This document shows, in pieces, positions 55,901 through 64,000 of a DNA stretch of 64,000 bases. The DNA lies in contig CAVQTE010000029.1 in NCBI GenBank assembly GCA_963716235.1, positions 70,861 to 134,860 on the forward strand, in the 5' to 3' direction. Each line of letters opens with the position of its first letter. Positions within the stretch are counted from its first letter, which is position 1. The notes under the pieces were generated by a model. That model was not told the origin of the DNA, ran no database searches, and saw only the letters and a list, made by a program, of their open reading frames with translations. The position numbers were made by a program, and so were the translations under genes. The DNA is from Sva-07 sp963716235 (GTDB lineage Bacteria; Actinomycetota; Acidimicrobiia; Acidimicrobiales; Ilumatobacteraceae).

Positions 55901-55930
55901 GAGGTGTATCCGATCGAGGTGTATCCGATC
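55901..55930. repeat. 15-bp tandem direct repeat
   Basis: GAGGTGTATCCGATC occurs twice in direct succession, followed by GAG, in the 91-bp divergent region between the TIGR03084 gene (55896) and the carboxylase beta gene (55988). It may be a tandem binding site or simple slippage. Confidence 0.7.
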
Positions 55931-55974
55931 GAGCGGGGCGAGGTGCGGCTCGGAGCGTGCGGTCCCCGCTCCAC

Positions 55975-55980
55975 TACGGT
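55975..55980 (+). promoter_or_regulatory. -10-like TACGGT of a leaderless start (carboxylase operon)
   Basis: TACGGT ends 7 nt before the GTG at 55988. The other in-frame GTG (55979) would overlap the hexamer, so the spacing decides for 55988. Confidence 0.45.
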
Positions 55981-55987
55981 GATCGAC

Positions 55988-57592
55988 GTGACCATCGGGA
56001 CCGTCATCCGCAGTCGACTCGACACGAAGTCCGACGAGTACCGGGCCAACCTCGCCGAGATGCAGGCGCTCTGGGACGGCGTTGCGAACGAGATGGCGTC
56101 GGTGCCGACCATCGGCGGGCAGCGGTACGTCGACCGCCACCGCACCCGCGGCAAGATGCTCGTACGCGAGCGGATCGAGGCACTCGTCGATCCCGACACC
56201 CCATTCCTCGAGCTGAGCCCGCTCGCCGGATGGGGTACCCAGGATCCGGTCGGCGTCGGAAGCTGTACCGGCATCGGCATCGTCGAGGGTGTCGAATGTG
56301 CGATCTCCGGCTCCGACATGACGTATCGAGGTGGATCGGGCAACCCGACCACCTGGAAGAAGGGGTCCCGATTCCACGAGATCGCCCGCGAGAACCGGTT
56401 GCCGGTGATCATCCTCAACGAGTCGGCGGGCGCCGACCTGCCGCGTCAGGCCGATCTGTTCATCCAGGGCGGCGCCAGCTTCAAGGACCTCACGCAGCTG
56501 TCCAAAATCGGGATCCCGTCGATCACGATGGCGTTCGGGCCGAACACCGCCGGCGGTGCCTACACGCCGGGCATGAGCGACTACACCGTGTTCGTCAAGG
56601 GTCGCGGCACGGCCTATCTCGGTGGGCCGCCACTCGTGAAGATGGCGATCGACGAGATCGTCGACGAGGAGACGCTCGGCGGTGCCGAGATGCACTCACG
56701 CACCAGCGGTCTCTCCGACTATCTCGCCGTCGACGAGATGGACGCCATCCGCATCACCCGCAGCATCGTTCGTCACCTGCGTTGGAACAAGCTCGGTCCG
56801 GGCGCCACGGAACCCGACGATCCGCCGCTGTACGACCCGGCCGAGTTGCTCGGGTGCGCGTCGGCCGACGTCCGGATCCCGTTCGACATCCGCGACGTGC
56901 TCGCCCGTCTGCTCGACGGCAGTCGCTTCGAGGAGTTCAAGCCCCTCTACGGCGACAAGATCGTCTGCGGGTGGGGATCGATCCACGGGTTCCCCGTCGG
57001 CATCCTGGGGAACAACGGAATCCTGTTCTCCGAGGAGGCGTCGAAGGCGGCGCAGTTCATCCAGCTGTGCAACAAGCGCGACATCCCGCTGGCATTCCTG
57101 CACAACATCACCGGGTTCATGGTCGGCTCCAAGGCAGAGCAGGGTGGCATCATCCGCAACGGCGCGAAACTGATCAACGCGGTGTCGAACTCGACCGTGC
57201 CGCACTTCAACCTGATGGTCGGCGCGAGCTACGGCGCCGGCAACTACGGCATGGCCGGCAAGGCGTACAACCCCCGCTTCATCTTCAGTTGGCCGAATCA
57301 CCGGGTGGCGGTGATGGGGCCCAAGCAGCTTGCCGGCGTGATGGAGATCGTCGCCCGCAATGCGGCGGCGGGTCGGGGGATCGAGGTCGACGAGGAGGCG
57401 TTGGCAGCGCAGACGGCCGGGCTGGAGGCGCAGATCGAGCACGAGTCGACGGCGCTGTACTCGACGGGCCGACTGTGGGACGACGGGATCATCCACCCGG
57501 CCGACTCGCGCACCGTCATGGGGATGGCCTTGTCTGCCGTGCACAGCAACGTCGTGCAGGGTGCGACCGAGTACGGCGTGTGGAGGCACTGA
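55988..57592 (+). CDS. Acyl-CoA carboxylase beta subunit (carboxyltransferase)
   Basis: 534 residues, intact. MCC/GCC-type beta chain: RHRTRGKMLVRERIEALVDP, SDMTYRGGSGNPTTWKKGSR, LNESAGADLPRQADLFIQGG, GPNTAGGAYTPGMSDYTVFV, NNGILFSEEASKAAQFIQLC, NITGFMVGSKAEQGGIIRNG and ASYGAGNYGMAGKAYNPRF. The methylcrotonyl- and geranyl-CoA enzymes share these features, so a branched or terpenoid acyl-CoA is the likely substrate. GTG start, leaderless. Its TGA shares a base with the ATG of the alpha subunit. Confidence 0.9.
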   Translation: MTIGTVIRSRLDTKSDEYRANLAEMQALWDGVANEMASVPTIGGQRYVDRHRTRGKMLVRERIEALVDPDTPFLELSPLAGWGTQDPVGVGSCTGIGIVEGVECAISGSDMTYRGGSGNPTTWKKGSRFHEIARENRLPVIILNESAGADLPRQADLFIQGGASFKDLTQLSKIGIPSITMAFGPNTAGGAYTPGMSDYTVFVKGRGTAYLGGPPLVKMAIDEIVDEETLGGAEMHSRTSGLSDYLAVDEMDAIRITRSIVRHLRWNKLGPGATEPDDPPLYDPAELLGCASADVRIPFDIRDVLARLLDGSRFEEFKPLYGDKIVCGWGSIHGFPVGILGNNGILFSEEASKAAQFIQLCNKRDIPLAFLHNITGFMVGSKAEQGGIIRNGAKLINAVSNSTVPHFNLMVGASYGAGNYGMAGKAYNPRFIFSWPNHRVAVMGPKQLAGVMEIVARNAAAGRGIEVDEEALAAQTAGLEAQIEHESTALYSTGRLWDDGIIHPADSRTVMGMALSAVHSNVVQGATEYGVWRH

Positions 57593-59713
57593 TGCCCATC
57601 CACCAGGGCGACATCACTCCGATCTCGCGGCTCCTCATCGCCAATCGCGGGGAGATCGCCGTGCGCATCGCCCGCACGGCCCATCGCCTCGGCATCGACA
57701 CCGTCGGGGTCTACTCCGAGCCGGACCGGAACGCGCTGCACGTCGACTCGGTCGACCTCGCGATCGCACTCGGCGGTTCGACGCCGGCCGAGTCGTACCT
57801 GCGTGGCGATGCCGTGATCGCCGCGGCGCTGGCGACCGGCGCCGATGCGATCCATCCCGGCTACGGCTTTCTCGCGGAGAACGCCGCGTTCGCGCAGAGC
57901 GGTCATCGATGCCGGACTCGTGTGGGTCGGCCCGACGCCCGAACAGGTGGCGCTGCTCGGCGACAAGGTGGCGGCCAAACGAGCGGCGCTCGATGCGGGT
58001 GTACCGACCACCTCGATGATCGAGGTGGTCGACGGGCGCGTCGACGGCATCGTCACCTACCCCGCGCTCGTGAAGGCAGCCGCCGGTGGTGGCGGGCGGG
58101 GGATGCGCGTGGTGCGTTCGGCGGACGACCTCGACGACGCCGTCGCCGCGGCCTCACGCGAAGCGCTGTCGGCGTTCGGCGACGGGGCGGTGTTCATCGA
58201 GCCCTACCTGGAACGGGGTCGACACGTCGAGGTGCAGATCATCGGCGACCGCCACGGCAACGTGGTGCACCTCGGCGAGCGCGAGTGCTCGATTCAGCGT
58301 CGCAACCAGAAGGTCCTCGAGGAATCGCCGTCGGCGGGCATCACGCCCGACATTCGTGCGGCGCTGTGTGACGGCGCCGTCGCCCTCGCACGTCACGTGG
58401 GCTACGAGGGAGCGGGCACCGTGGAGTTCATGGTCGGCTCCACCGGATCCGCGTCCACGATCACGTTCCTCGAAGTGAACACCCGGCTCCAGGTGGAGCA
58501 TCCGGTGACCGAAGCGGTGACCGGTCTCGACCTGGTCGAGCTGCAACTCCGTGTCGCCGCAGGCGAACCGCTGCCGATCACACAGGACGACGTTCGCACC
58601 GACGGCCACGCCATCGAAGTGCGCGTGGTGGCCGAGGATCCTGCTGCGGGTTGGATGCCGTCGACAGGCCGGATCGACCGATTCGTCGTGGGTGGCGGGC
58701 CCGACCACGACGGCGTGCGCGTCGACACCGGCGTGCGGGCCGGCTCGGAGGTCTCCTCCGACTACGACTCGCTCGTTGCCAAGGTGATCGCCCACGCGCC
58801 GACGCGTGCCGAGGCGGCGCGCAAGCTCGCACGGGCGCTCCGTTCCTCGCAGATCACCGGCATCCGCACCAACGTCGACACGCTCGTGGCGATCTGTGGA
58901 GAAGCCGACTTCCTTGCAGCCGACACGCCCACCGCATACCTCGACGAGCACGCTGCGGTGCTGTCCCCGCTCGGGCCGATCGGCGATGATCGGGTCGCTC
59001 TCCTGCTCGGTGCGGTGTTCGCACTGGAGCACGAGCACCGCTCCGGTGATCGAGCCACGCCGTTCGCACCGTCGGGTTGGCGCAATCTTCGCTCCCAGGG
59101 GCAACGTCAGGTGTGGATGGAGTCGACCGGCGAACACGTCCATGTCGAGTACGAGATGGTGCCGGCATGGCAGTCGGGCGGCGTGCCCGCGTGGTCGGCG
59201 TCGGTGCGGCTCGGTCCATGGCCCGAACCCGACGAGACGGGTGCGTTGGGCGACGACGATCGCCCCACGCTGACGGTTCGACTGCTCGGGCGCTCAGCCG
59301 ACCACCAGACCATCGAAGTCGACGGCCGCCGTCGGGTCGTCCACACATCGGTCGTGCATCCTCCCCTCGGGCTCGACGACGACGGCATCGGCGCCGTGAC
59401 GGTCCACGTCCGCAGCACGGCCGGTGCGCTCACGCTCACTCGGGCACCGCGCTTCATGCTGCACGATGCCGAGTCGGCCACCGGCGGTCCGATCAGCCCG
59501 TTGCCCGGCACCGTGATCGCCGTCCATGTCGCCAGCGGTGACTCGGTGGTCGACGGCCAGCTGCTCATGGTCGTCGAAGCGATGAAGATGGAGCACAAGA
59601 TCGTCGCCTCCGGTGACGCGACCGTCACCGAGGTGCGCTTCGCCGTCGGTGATCGGGTCGACACCGGCGACCTGCTGGTTGCCCTGGAGCATCACGAGGG
59701 CGACGAGTCGTGA
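57592..59713 (+). CDS. Acyl-CoA carboxylase alpha subunit (biotin carboxylase plus biotin carrier; one frame change)
   Basis: About 706 residues. Biotin carboxylase: RLLIANRGEIAVRIARTAHR, HPGYGFLAENAAFAQ, then after a frame change near 57900 VKAAAGGGGRGMRVVRSADD (ATP grasp), HLGERECSIQRRNQKVLEES and FLEVNTRLQVEHPVTEAVTG. C-terminal biotin carrier with the AMKMEH lysine. Together with the beta chain it forms an MCC/GCC-like holoenzyme carboxylating a CoA ester. Start ATG overlaps the beta stop; end overlaps the AtuA-like gene by 4 nt (GTGA). Confidence 0.9.
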
Positions 59714-61488
59714 CCGCAGCGCCAGGCGAGCCGATCCGCATCGCGAACTGCTCGGGCTTCTTCGGCGACCGCCCGAGCGGCGCGCTCGAGATGGTCGAGG
59801 GTGGCCCGATCGACGTGCTGACCGGCGACTGGCTCGCCGAGTTGACGATGCTCATCCTCAGTCGGATCCGGCGAAGCAGCCGGGCGGGGGATTCGCCGCG
59901 CACCTTCGTCAGCCAGATGGAGCAGGTGATGGGCACCTGCCTCGATCGCGGCATCAGGGTGGTGTCGAACGCCGGCGGGCTCGACCCGGGTGGATGTGCC
60001 GACGCCGTCGCCGAGGTCGCCGACCGGCTCGGCCTGTCGCCCACGATCGCCTACATCGACGGTGATGATCTGATGCCGAGGATCATCGAACTCGCCGAGT
60101 CCGGGGCCCTGCAGTCGTTCACCGGAGGCGAACTCGGTGACCCGTCGAGGTTCCTGACGGCCAACGCCTACCTCGGATGCTTCGGCATCGTCGACGCGCT
60201 CACCAAGGGCGCCGACATCGTCATCACGGGGCGCGTCACCGACGCGGCGGTCACCTGTGGCCCGGCGGCGTGGCACCATGGTTGGCAGCGCACCGATTTC
60301 GATCAGCTGGCGGGTGGTGTCGTCGCCGGTCACATCATCGAGTGCAGTGCCCAGGTCACCGGCGGCAACTATTCGTTCTTCCACGAGATCGAGGGACGCA
60401 ACGAGGTCGGTCGACGTGCCCGTTTCGGGTTCCCGTGGGCCGAGGTGGCCGCCGATGGTTCCTGCGTGGTCGGCAAGCACGAGGGCACCGGTGGAGTCGT
60501 CAACGTCGAGACGGTCACGTCGCAGCTGCTCTACGAGATCGGCGGTCCGGAGTACCTCGGTCCCGACGTGACGGCGCGCTTCGACACGATCGAGCTCGAG
60601 CAGATCGATCGTGATCGTGTGCGGGTGTTCGGTGTGCGAGGCGAGGCGCCGCCGGCGACGCTGAAGGTGGCGATGAACGAGCTCGGCGGCTTCCGCAACT
60701 CGTTCACCGTGGCGCTGACCGGGCTCGACGTCGACGAGAAGGCAGCGTTCGCCGTGGCGGCATTCTGGGATGCCTGCCCCTACGGGCCCGACGACTTCGC
60801 CTCGATCGAGAGCAGGGTCATCCACACTCACAAGCCTGATCCGGCGACGCAGGAGGAGGCGACGGCGCTCTGGCGGGTGACGGTGAAGGATCCCGATGAG
60901 CGCAAGGTCGGCCGGGCGTTCGCCGACGCCATGGTGCACACTGCGTTGGCCGGAATCCCCGGCATGTACGGCCTCAGCGGCGGACCCGGCGCCGCGTCAC
61001 CGTTCGGTGTCTACCGACCGGCAACCGTCCCGAGCGAGCTGGTGCCGCAGTACGTGCACGTCAACGGCACGATGGTCCAGGTCGATTCGGTCGCGCCGAC
61101 CGGTGATCCGATCCTCGTCACCGTCGCCGATCCGGTGCCGGTGCCCGACGGGAAACTCGTGGCCGTCCCACTCGGCGCGTTCCTCGGTGCCCGATCCGGC
61201 GACAAGGGCGGCGATGCGAACGTCGGTGTGTATGCCCGTGGCGACGCCGGTTGGGCATGGATCGACCACGAGCTGACCGTCGACCGGCTCCGCGAACTGC
61301 TGCCGGAGACCGCTGACATGACGATCGACCGCTACCGCTATCCGAATCTGCGTGCGCTCAACTTCGTCATCCGTGGCCTCTTGCAGGAAGGCGTTGCTGC
61401 GTCGACACGCCAGGACGCGCAGGCGAAGGCCGTGGGCGAATGGCTCCGCGCCCGCGTCGTTGCGGTGCCGCACACCGTTCTCGACTGA
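59710..61488 (+). CDS. AtuA-like acyclic-terpene-utilisation protein (DUF1446)
   Basis: 592 residues, intact. DUF1446 domain: IANCSGFFGDRPSGALEMVE, YIDGDDLMPRIIELAESG, ADIVITGRVTDAAVTCGPAA and GHIIECSAQVTGGNYSFFHE; C-terminal AtuA-like domain from residue 485 (VAVPLGAFLGARSGDKGGDA and NLRALNFVIRGLLQEG). AtuA is needed with geranyl-CoA carboxylase (AtuC/AtuF) for growth on citronellol and geraniol in Pseudomonas; its exact reaction is unsettled. The GTG start is coupled to the carboxylase alpha stop, giving a compact three-gene operon. Confidence 0.87.
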   Translation: MTAAPGEPIRIANCSGFFGDRPSGALEMVEGGPIDVLTGDWLAELTMLILSRIRRSSRAGDSPRTFVSQMEQVMGTCLDRGIRVVSNAGGLDPGGCADAVAEVADRLGLSPTIAYIDGDDLMPRIIELAESGALQSFTGGELGDPSRFLTANAYLGCFGIVDALTKGADIVITGRVTDAAVTCGPAAWHHGWQRTDFDQLAGGVVAGHIIECSAQVTGGNYSFFHEIEGRNEVGRRARFGFPWAEVAADGSCVVGKHEGTGGVVNVETVTSQLLYEIGGPEYLGPDVTARFDTIELEQIDRDRVRVFGVRGEAPPATLKVAMNELGGFRNSFTVALTGLDVDEKAAFAVAAFWDACPYGPDDFASIESRVIHTHKPDPATQEEATALWRVTVKDPDERKVGRAFADAMVHTALAGIPGMYGLSGGPGAASPFGVYRPATVPSELVPQYVHVNGTMVQVDSVAPTGDPILVTVADPVPVPDGKLVAVPLGAFLGARSGDKGGDANVGVYARGDAGWAWIDHELTVDRLRELLPETADMTIDRYRYPNLRALNFVIRGLLQEGVAASTRQDAQAKAVGEWLRARVVAVPHTVLD

Positions 61489-61513
61489 CGAATCCACGGC
61501 GCCGAACGCGCGG

Positions 61514-62897
61514 TCAGGTGATCTCGTTGCCCTCGGGGTCGATCACGTGCCAGTGGCCGGACTCGTCTCGGAACACGTCGAATCCGTGTTCCTTGAGGTG
61601 GTTGTGGCCCCTGCACAATCCGCCGCCGTTGCGGGGGACCGTGGCGCCGTGGGCCTTCCAACCGAGGGAGTGGTCGGCGTCGCACCACGAGATGGGCCGG
61701 TCGCAGCCGATCCAGATGCACGTGGTGAGCAGCAGCATGACGGCGTCGCGTGCGCTGCCGCGGAAGAGTCGGGAACGTCGGCCGAGGTCGATGATGGTGC
61801 CGGAGCCGTCGTAGACGACGCGTCGGATGTGGCCGATCAGCGCAGCGTTGACAGCGTCGTCGGGGTGCAGGCGTCGTCCGCTCTGGGTGCGGATCACGAC
61901 ATCGCGGTAGCGGCGGGGGTCGGGGGTCTCACCGCGAAGGTGGGCTTCGAACGACTCCTGATCGATCAAGACGTTGACGGTCGGGCGGGGCTGTTGCGAG
62001 CCGGGAGGCGCAGAGGCGGCAGCGCGGGCCATGGCGACGAGGGCGTCGGCGCATCGTTGCGCTTGTGTGCGTGCAAGGTCGGCGGCCGTGGCGTCGTCGC
62101 CGAGGCGGGCTCTGGCGTCGGCCCAGTCGGCTTGCCATTCGGCTTCGAGGAACCAGGAGAAGATCTCATTGAATTCGACACCGGCGAGTTCGGCGAGCGA
62201 GCCCGACAGGCTCCAGCCGCCGTCGGGGCAGGGCCGGATCTGGAACGTCCGGTTGGCGTGTTGACGTTCGTTCCTCGCTCGATCACCGTCGGGATCGGCG
62301 AGTGCCTCCCAGGTTCGCGCTCGCCGTTCGAACTCGTCGAACGATTGCCCGATGGCGTCCTCGAGGAGAACGAGAGCATCGCGTTCGAGCACCGACGATG
62401 CGATGCGGGGGTTGGCGGCGATGCGAGCCATCAATTCGGATTGCGCCACACCGACCTCACCGTCGGCTTCGGCGTCCGCCCACGCAGGCAGTGCCTCGTG
62501 CAGGCGGGCCGTCTGTACCCGGCGGTGCGCCTCCGGACCGGACAGCATGCACATGTGCTTGATGACGGTCTTGGCGGAGAAGAACCCCTGTGACCGGAAC
62601 GGGTTGTGGCGATCGACTGCGCCGGCCGCCGCTACCGCTATCGCGTCAACCGAGCGCCGGATTTCCTCGACTCCTTCCAGCCACGCCCGCATCTCAGTTG
62701 CGTCGAGCTCAGCGAGGTCGACGTCGCCGAGCGCGGCCACCGCAGCGCCGGCACGGCGCACTGCGTCGGCGGCGCGGTTCGCCGGCGGGTTCGGTGTCGA
62801 TCGACTCGACCAGGCGGAGCCGGATCGCGTCGAGGCGAACAGCGGCGGGCGACAACTCGCTGCTGACGTCGAGCTCGCTCGGCTGCGATGAATACAT
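61514..62897 (-). CDS. DUF222/HNH endonuclease family protein (one frame change)
   Basis: About 460 residues. Begins MYSSQPSELDVSSELSPAAV; after a frame change near 62790 the DUF222 helical domain follows (FFSAKTVIKHMCMLSGPEAH, RVQTARLHEALPAWADAEAD, GEVGVAQSELMARIAAN). C-terminal HNH nuclease: WCDADHSLGWKAHGATVPRN then GGLCRGHNHLKEHGFDVFRD. These are abundant multi-copy actinobacterial genes, many with the look of 13E12-type repeats in mycobacteria; biological role unclear. Whether DNA is cut has not been shown for most. ATG at 62897. Confidence 0.85.
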
Positions 62898-62970
62898 ACG
62901 CCCATCATGACGAGGGGGTGTCACGGAGATCGCCGGTCTTTCGGGGTCGGGTCCGGAAAGACCGGCCGGG

Positions 62971-64000
62971 TCAGTCCGGATCTTCGGGCCGCCCGGCATC
63001 GCTGAGCGATTCGATGCCGGTGAGCAACTGCTCGTCGATCATGACGTCGCCGTCGGCTGCCGACGACTCGACCGATCGTCCCTCGGCGTCGAGGCCGAAG
63101 TAGCGCCGCACCACTGCCGAATGTGGTGGGAGCGTGCGCAGCACGGGGAGTGAGAACACGCTCTGGGTCAGGCTGCCGAACCGGTCGAACAGCGCGGCAT
63201 TGATGGCGAAGGCCAGCGCAGTGTGCGGCCGATGGCGAACAGCCAGCCGAGGGTCACCACGGCCACCCCGATCCCGCCGTACAGCTCCGAGGCGCCCGAG
63301 AACCGTCCAGGGAGGTAGAGCTGGGACACAGCCTGCATGCCGTGGATCACGAGGCTGGCGAACGCAGCACCCGGCAGCAGCGCGCCCGGATCGAGGGTCC
63401 GGCGCGGAAGCGCTGACATGAGGACGAGGAAGACCAACGTGTACAGGGCCGCGCTCACGGCGAACGACACGCCCGCCGCGGCCAGGCCGAACTCGCTGCG
63501 GATCCGATTCATGATCAGCCCGACGAGCCCGAGGCTGACGATCAACCCGATGATGATGGCCACGACCCGGGCCTTGGCCGTGACCTTGCCACCGGTGAGC
63601 CAGACCAGGCTGCTCGACGCAACCAGTGCCTTCGCGAGCGTCCGACCGGCGGTCACCATCAGGAACAGTCCGGTCGCGAGCGTCAGGTAGGCCGCCGTCG
63701 ACGACTGGCTGAGCGCAGTGCGGACCTGGTCGGCCAACGCTCCCGTCAGGCTGGCGGAATCGGTGACGGTGTCGGGGTCGACGTAGCCGGAGATGGCTCC
63801 CATGAGACCGACGCCGAACACGATGGTGGGGACGAAGAAGAGGAACAGGCGAAAGGCGATCGCGCTGCCGAGGACCGATCCGGCCGAGACACGGTCACGC
63901 TCGTAGATGACGAAGGCCGCCTCGACGAGTGACGATCGCTCGCGGAGCCGTGCCGCCCACGCCGTCGCGTCGGCAGTTGGGCCTTGGCGGTGGCCTGCAG
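62971..64000 (-). CDS. YihY/BrkB-type membrane protein, N-terminus outside window (frame changes)
   Basis: At least 340 residues present. UPF0761/YihY fold: ERDRVSAGSVLGSAIAFRLF then LFFVPTIVFGVGLMGAISG, AAYLTLATGLFLMVTAGRTL, VVAIIIGLIVSLGLVGLIMN, FAVSAALYTLVFLVLMSALP and YGGIGVAVVTLGWLFAIGRT, then after a change near 63215 INAALFDRFGSLTQSVFSLP to the stop at 62971. A further frame change lies near 63965. Six membrane helices; once misnamed ribonuclease BN. The gene runs off the right edge. Confidence 0.8.

Noticed and set aside
55408..57591. Plus-strand frame of 987 codons beginning 55408
   Set aside because: Up to 57591 it is an Arg-rich out-of-frame shadow of the TIGR03084 and carboxylase beta genes; only its last part coincides with the carboxylase alpha start.
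62996..63019. Inverted repeat GGCATCG...CGATGCC
   Set aside because: It resembles the REP-like family at first sight (GCTGAGCGATT) but lies inside the YihY coding region and does not match the repeat arms.
1..64000. CRISPR arrays, tRNA or rRNA genes, prophage, insertion sequences
   Set aside because: No regularly spaced repeats, no tRNA-like cloverleaf with CCA context, no phage structural genes (the holin-like segment at 37947-40103 is part of a phosphodiesterase) and no transposase were seen on reading both strands.

Overview
The window is high-GC, gene-dense DNA from an actinobacterium. The evidence is a DUF222-type HNH endonuclease, two DinB-like proteins of the mycothiol-linked TIGR03084 and TIGR03086 kind, many GTG starts, many apparently leaderless genes and several actinobacterial protein families. 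An Acidimicrobiia (Ilumatobacter-like) source is my best guess from gene content only. I found no rRNA, tRNA, CRISPR, prophage or insertion sequence, and no stretch over 300 bases without a gene. About 57 genes can be supported. Roughly two dozen are interrupted by single-base frame changes, some of which compensate each other inside one gene, so most look like sequence errors rather than decay. For such genes I give one feature over the whole gene and state where the frame changes.

Layout. 1-9 kb: a TIGR03086 protein, a tetratricopeptide-type regulator, a thiolase, a membrane protein and a large LuxR-type (MalT-like) regulator. 9-19 kb: small membrane proteins, oxidoreductases (MDR, SDR, flavin monooxygenase), phosphofructokinase and a PfkB sugar kinase. 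19-25.3 kb: glyoxalase-fold proteins, then a five-gene redox-membrane cluster (two anchored or secreted proteins, ApbE flavin transferase, ferric-reductase-like membrane protein, DUF2231 protein) divergent from a two-component system. 25.3-30.5 kb: a Cys-rich mini-protein under a CsoR-like palindrome, DUF2855, an RlmI-like rRNA methyltransferase, a DUF2207-like protein and an MscS channel. 30.7-36.2 kb: UDP-glucose dehydrogenase plus UDP-glucuronate decarboxylase (UDP-xylose supply), a ClC channel and a carboxyltransferase with an N-terminal biotin domain. 36.2-46.4 kb: lipoprotein, metallo-beta-lactamase fold and membrane phosphodiesterase, then a fatty-acyl reductase/HAD, alcohol dehydrogenase, LarA-like and acyltransferase operon with a divergent TetR regulator and an 18-bp palindromic operator. 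47-52.4 kb: ddl and murF back to back, and two MFS exporters. 52.4-64 kb: a broken epoxide hydrolase, a 2OG-Fe(II) oxygenase coupled to a formaldehyde-activating-enzyme homologue, an acyl-CoA carboxylase beta/alpha plus AtuA-like operon, DUF222/HNH and a YihY-type membrane protein.

Regulatory signals. At least eleven starts have a TAnnnT hexamer 6-8 nt upstream and no Shine-Dalgarno, as expected of leaderless transcripts. A family of about 45-bp palindromic repeats sits between genes at four places. A 31-bp element is repeated 5' of two genes at the left edge.
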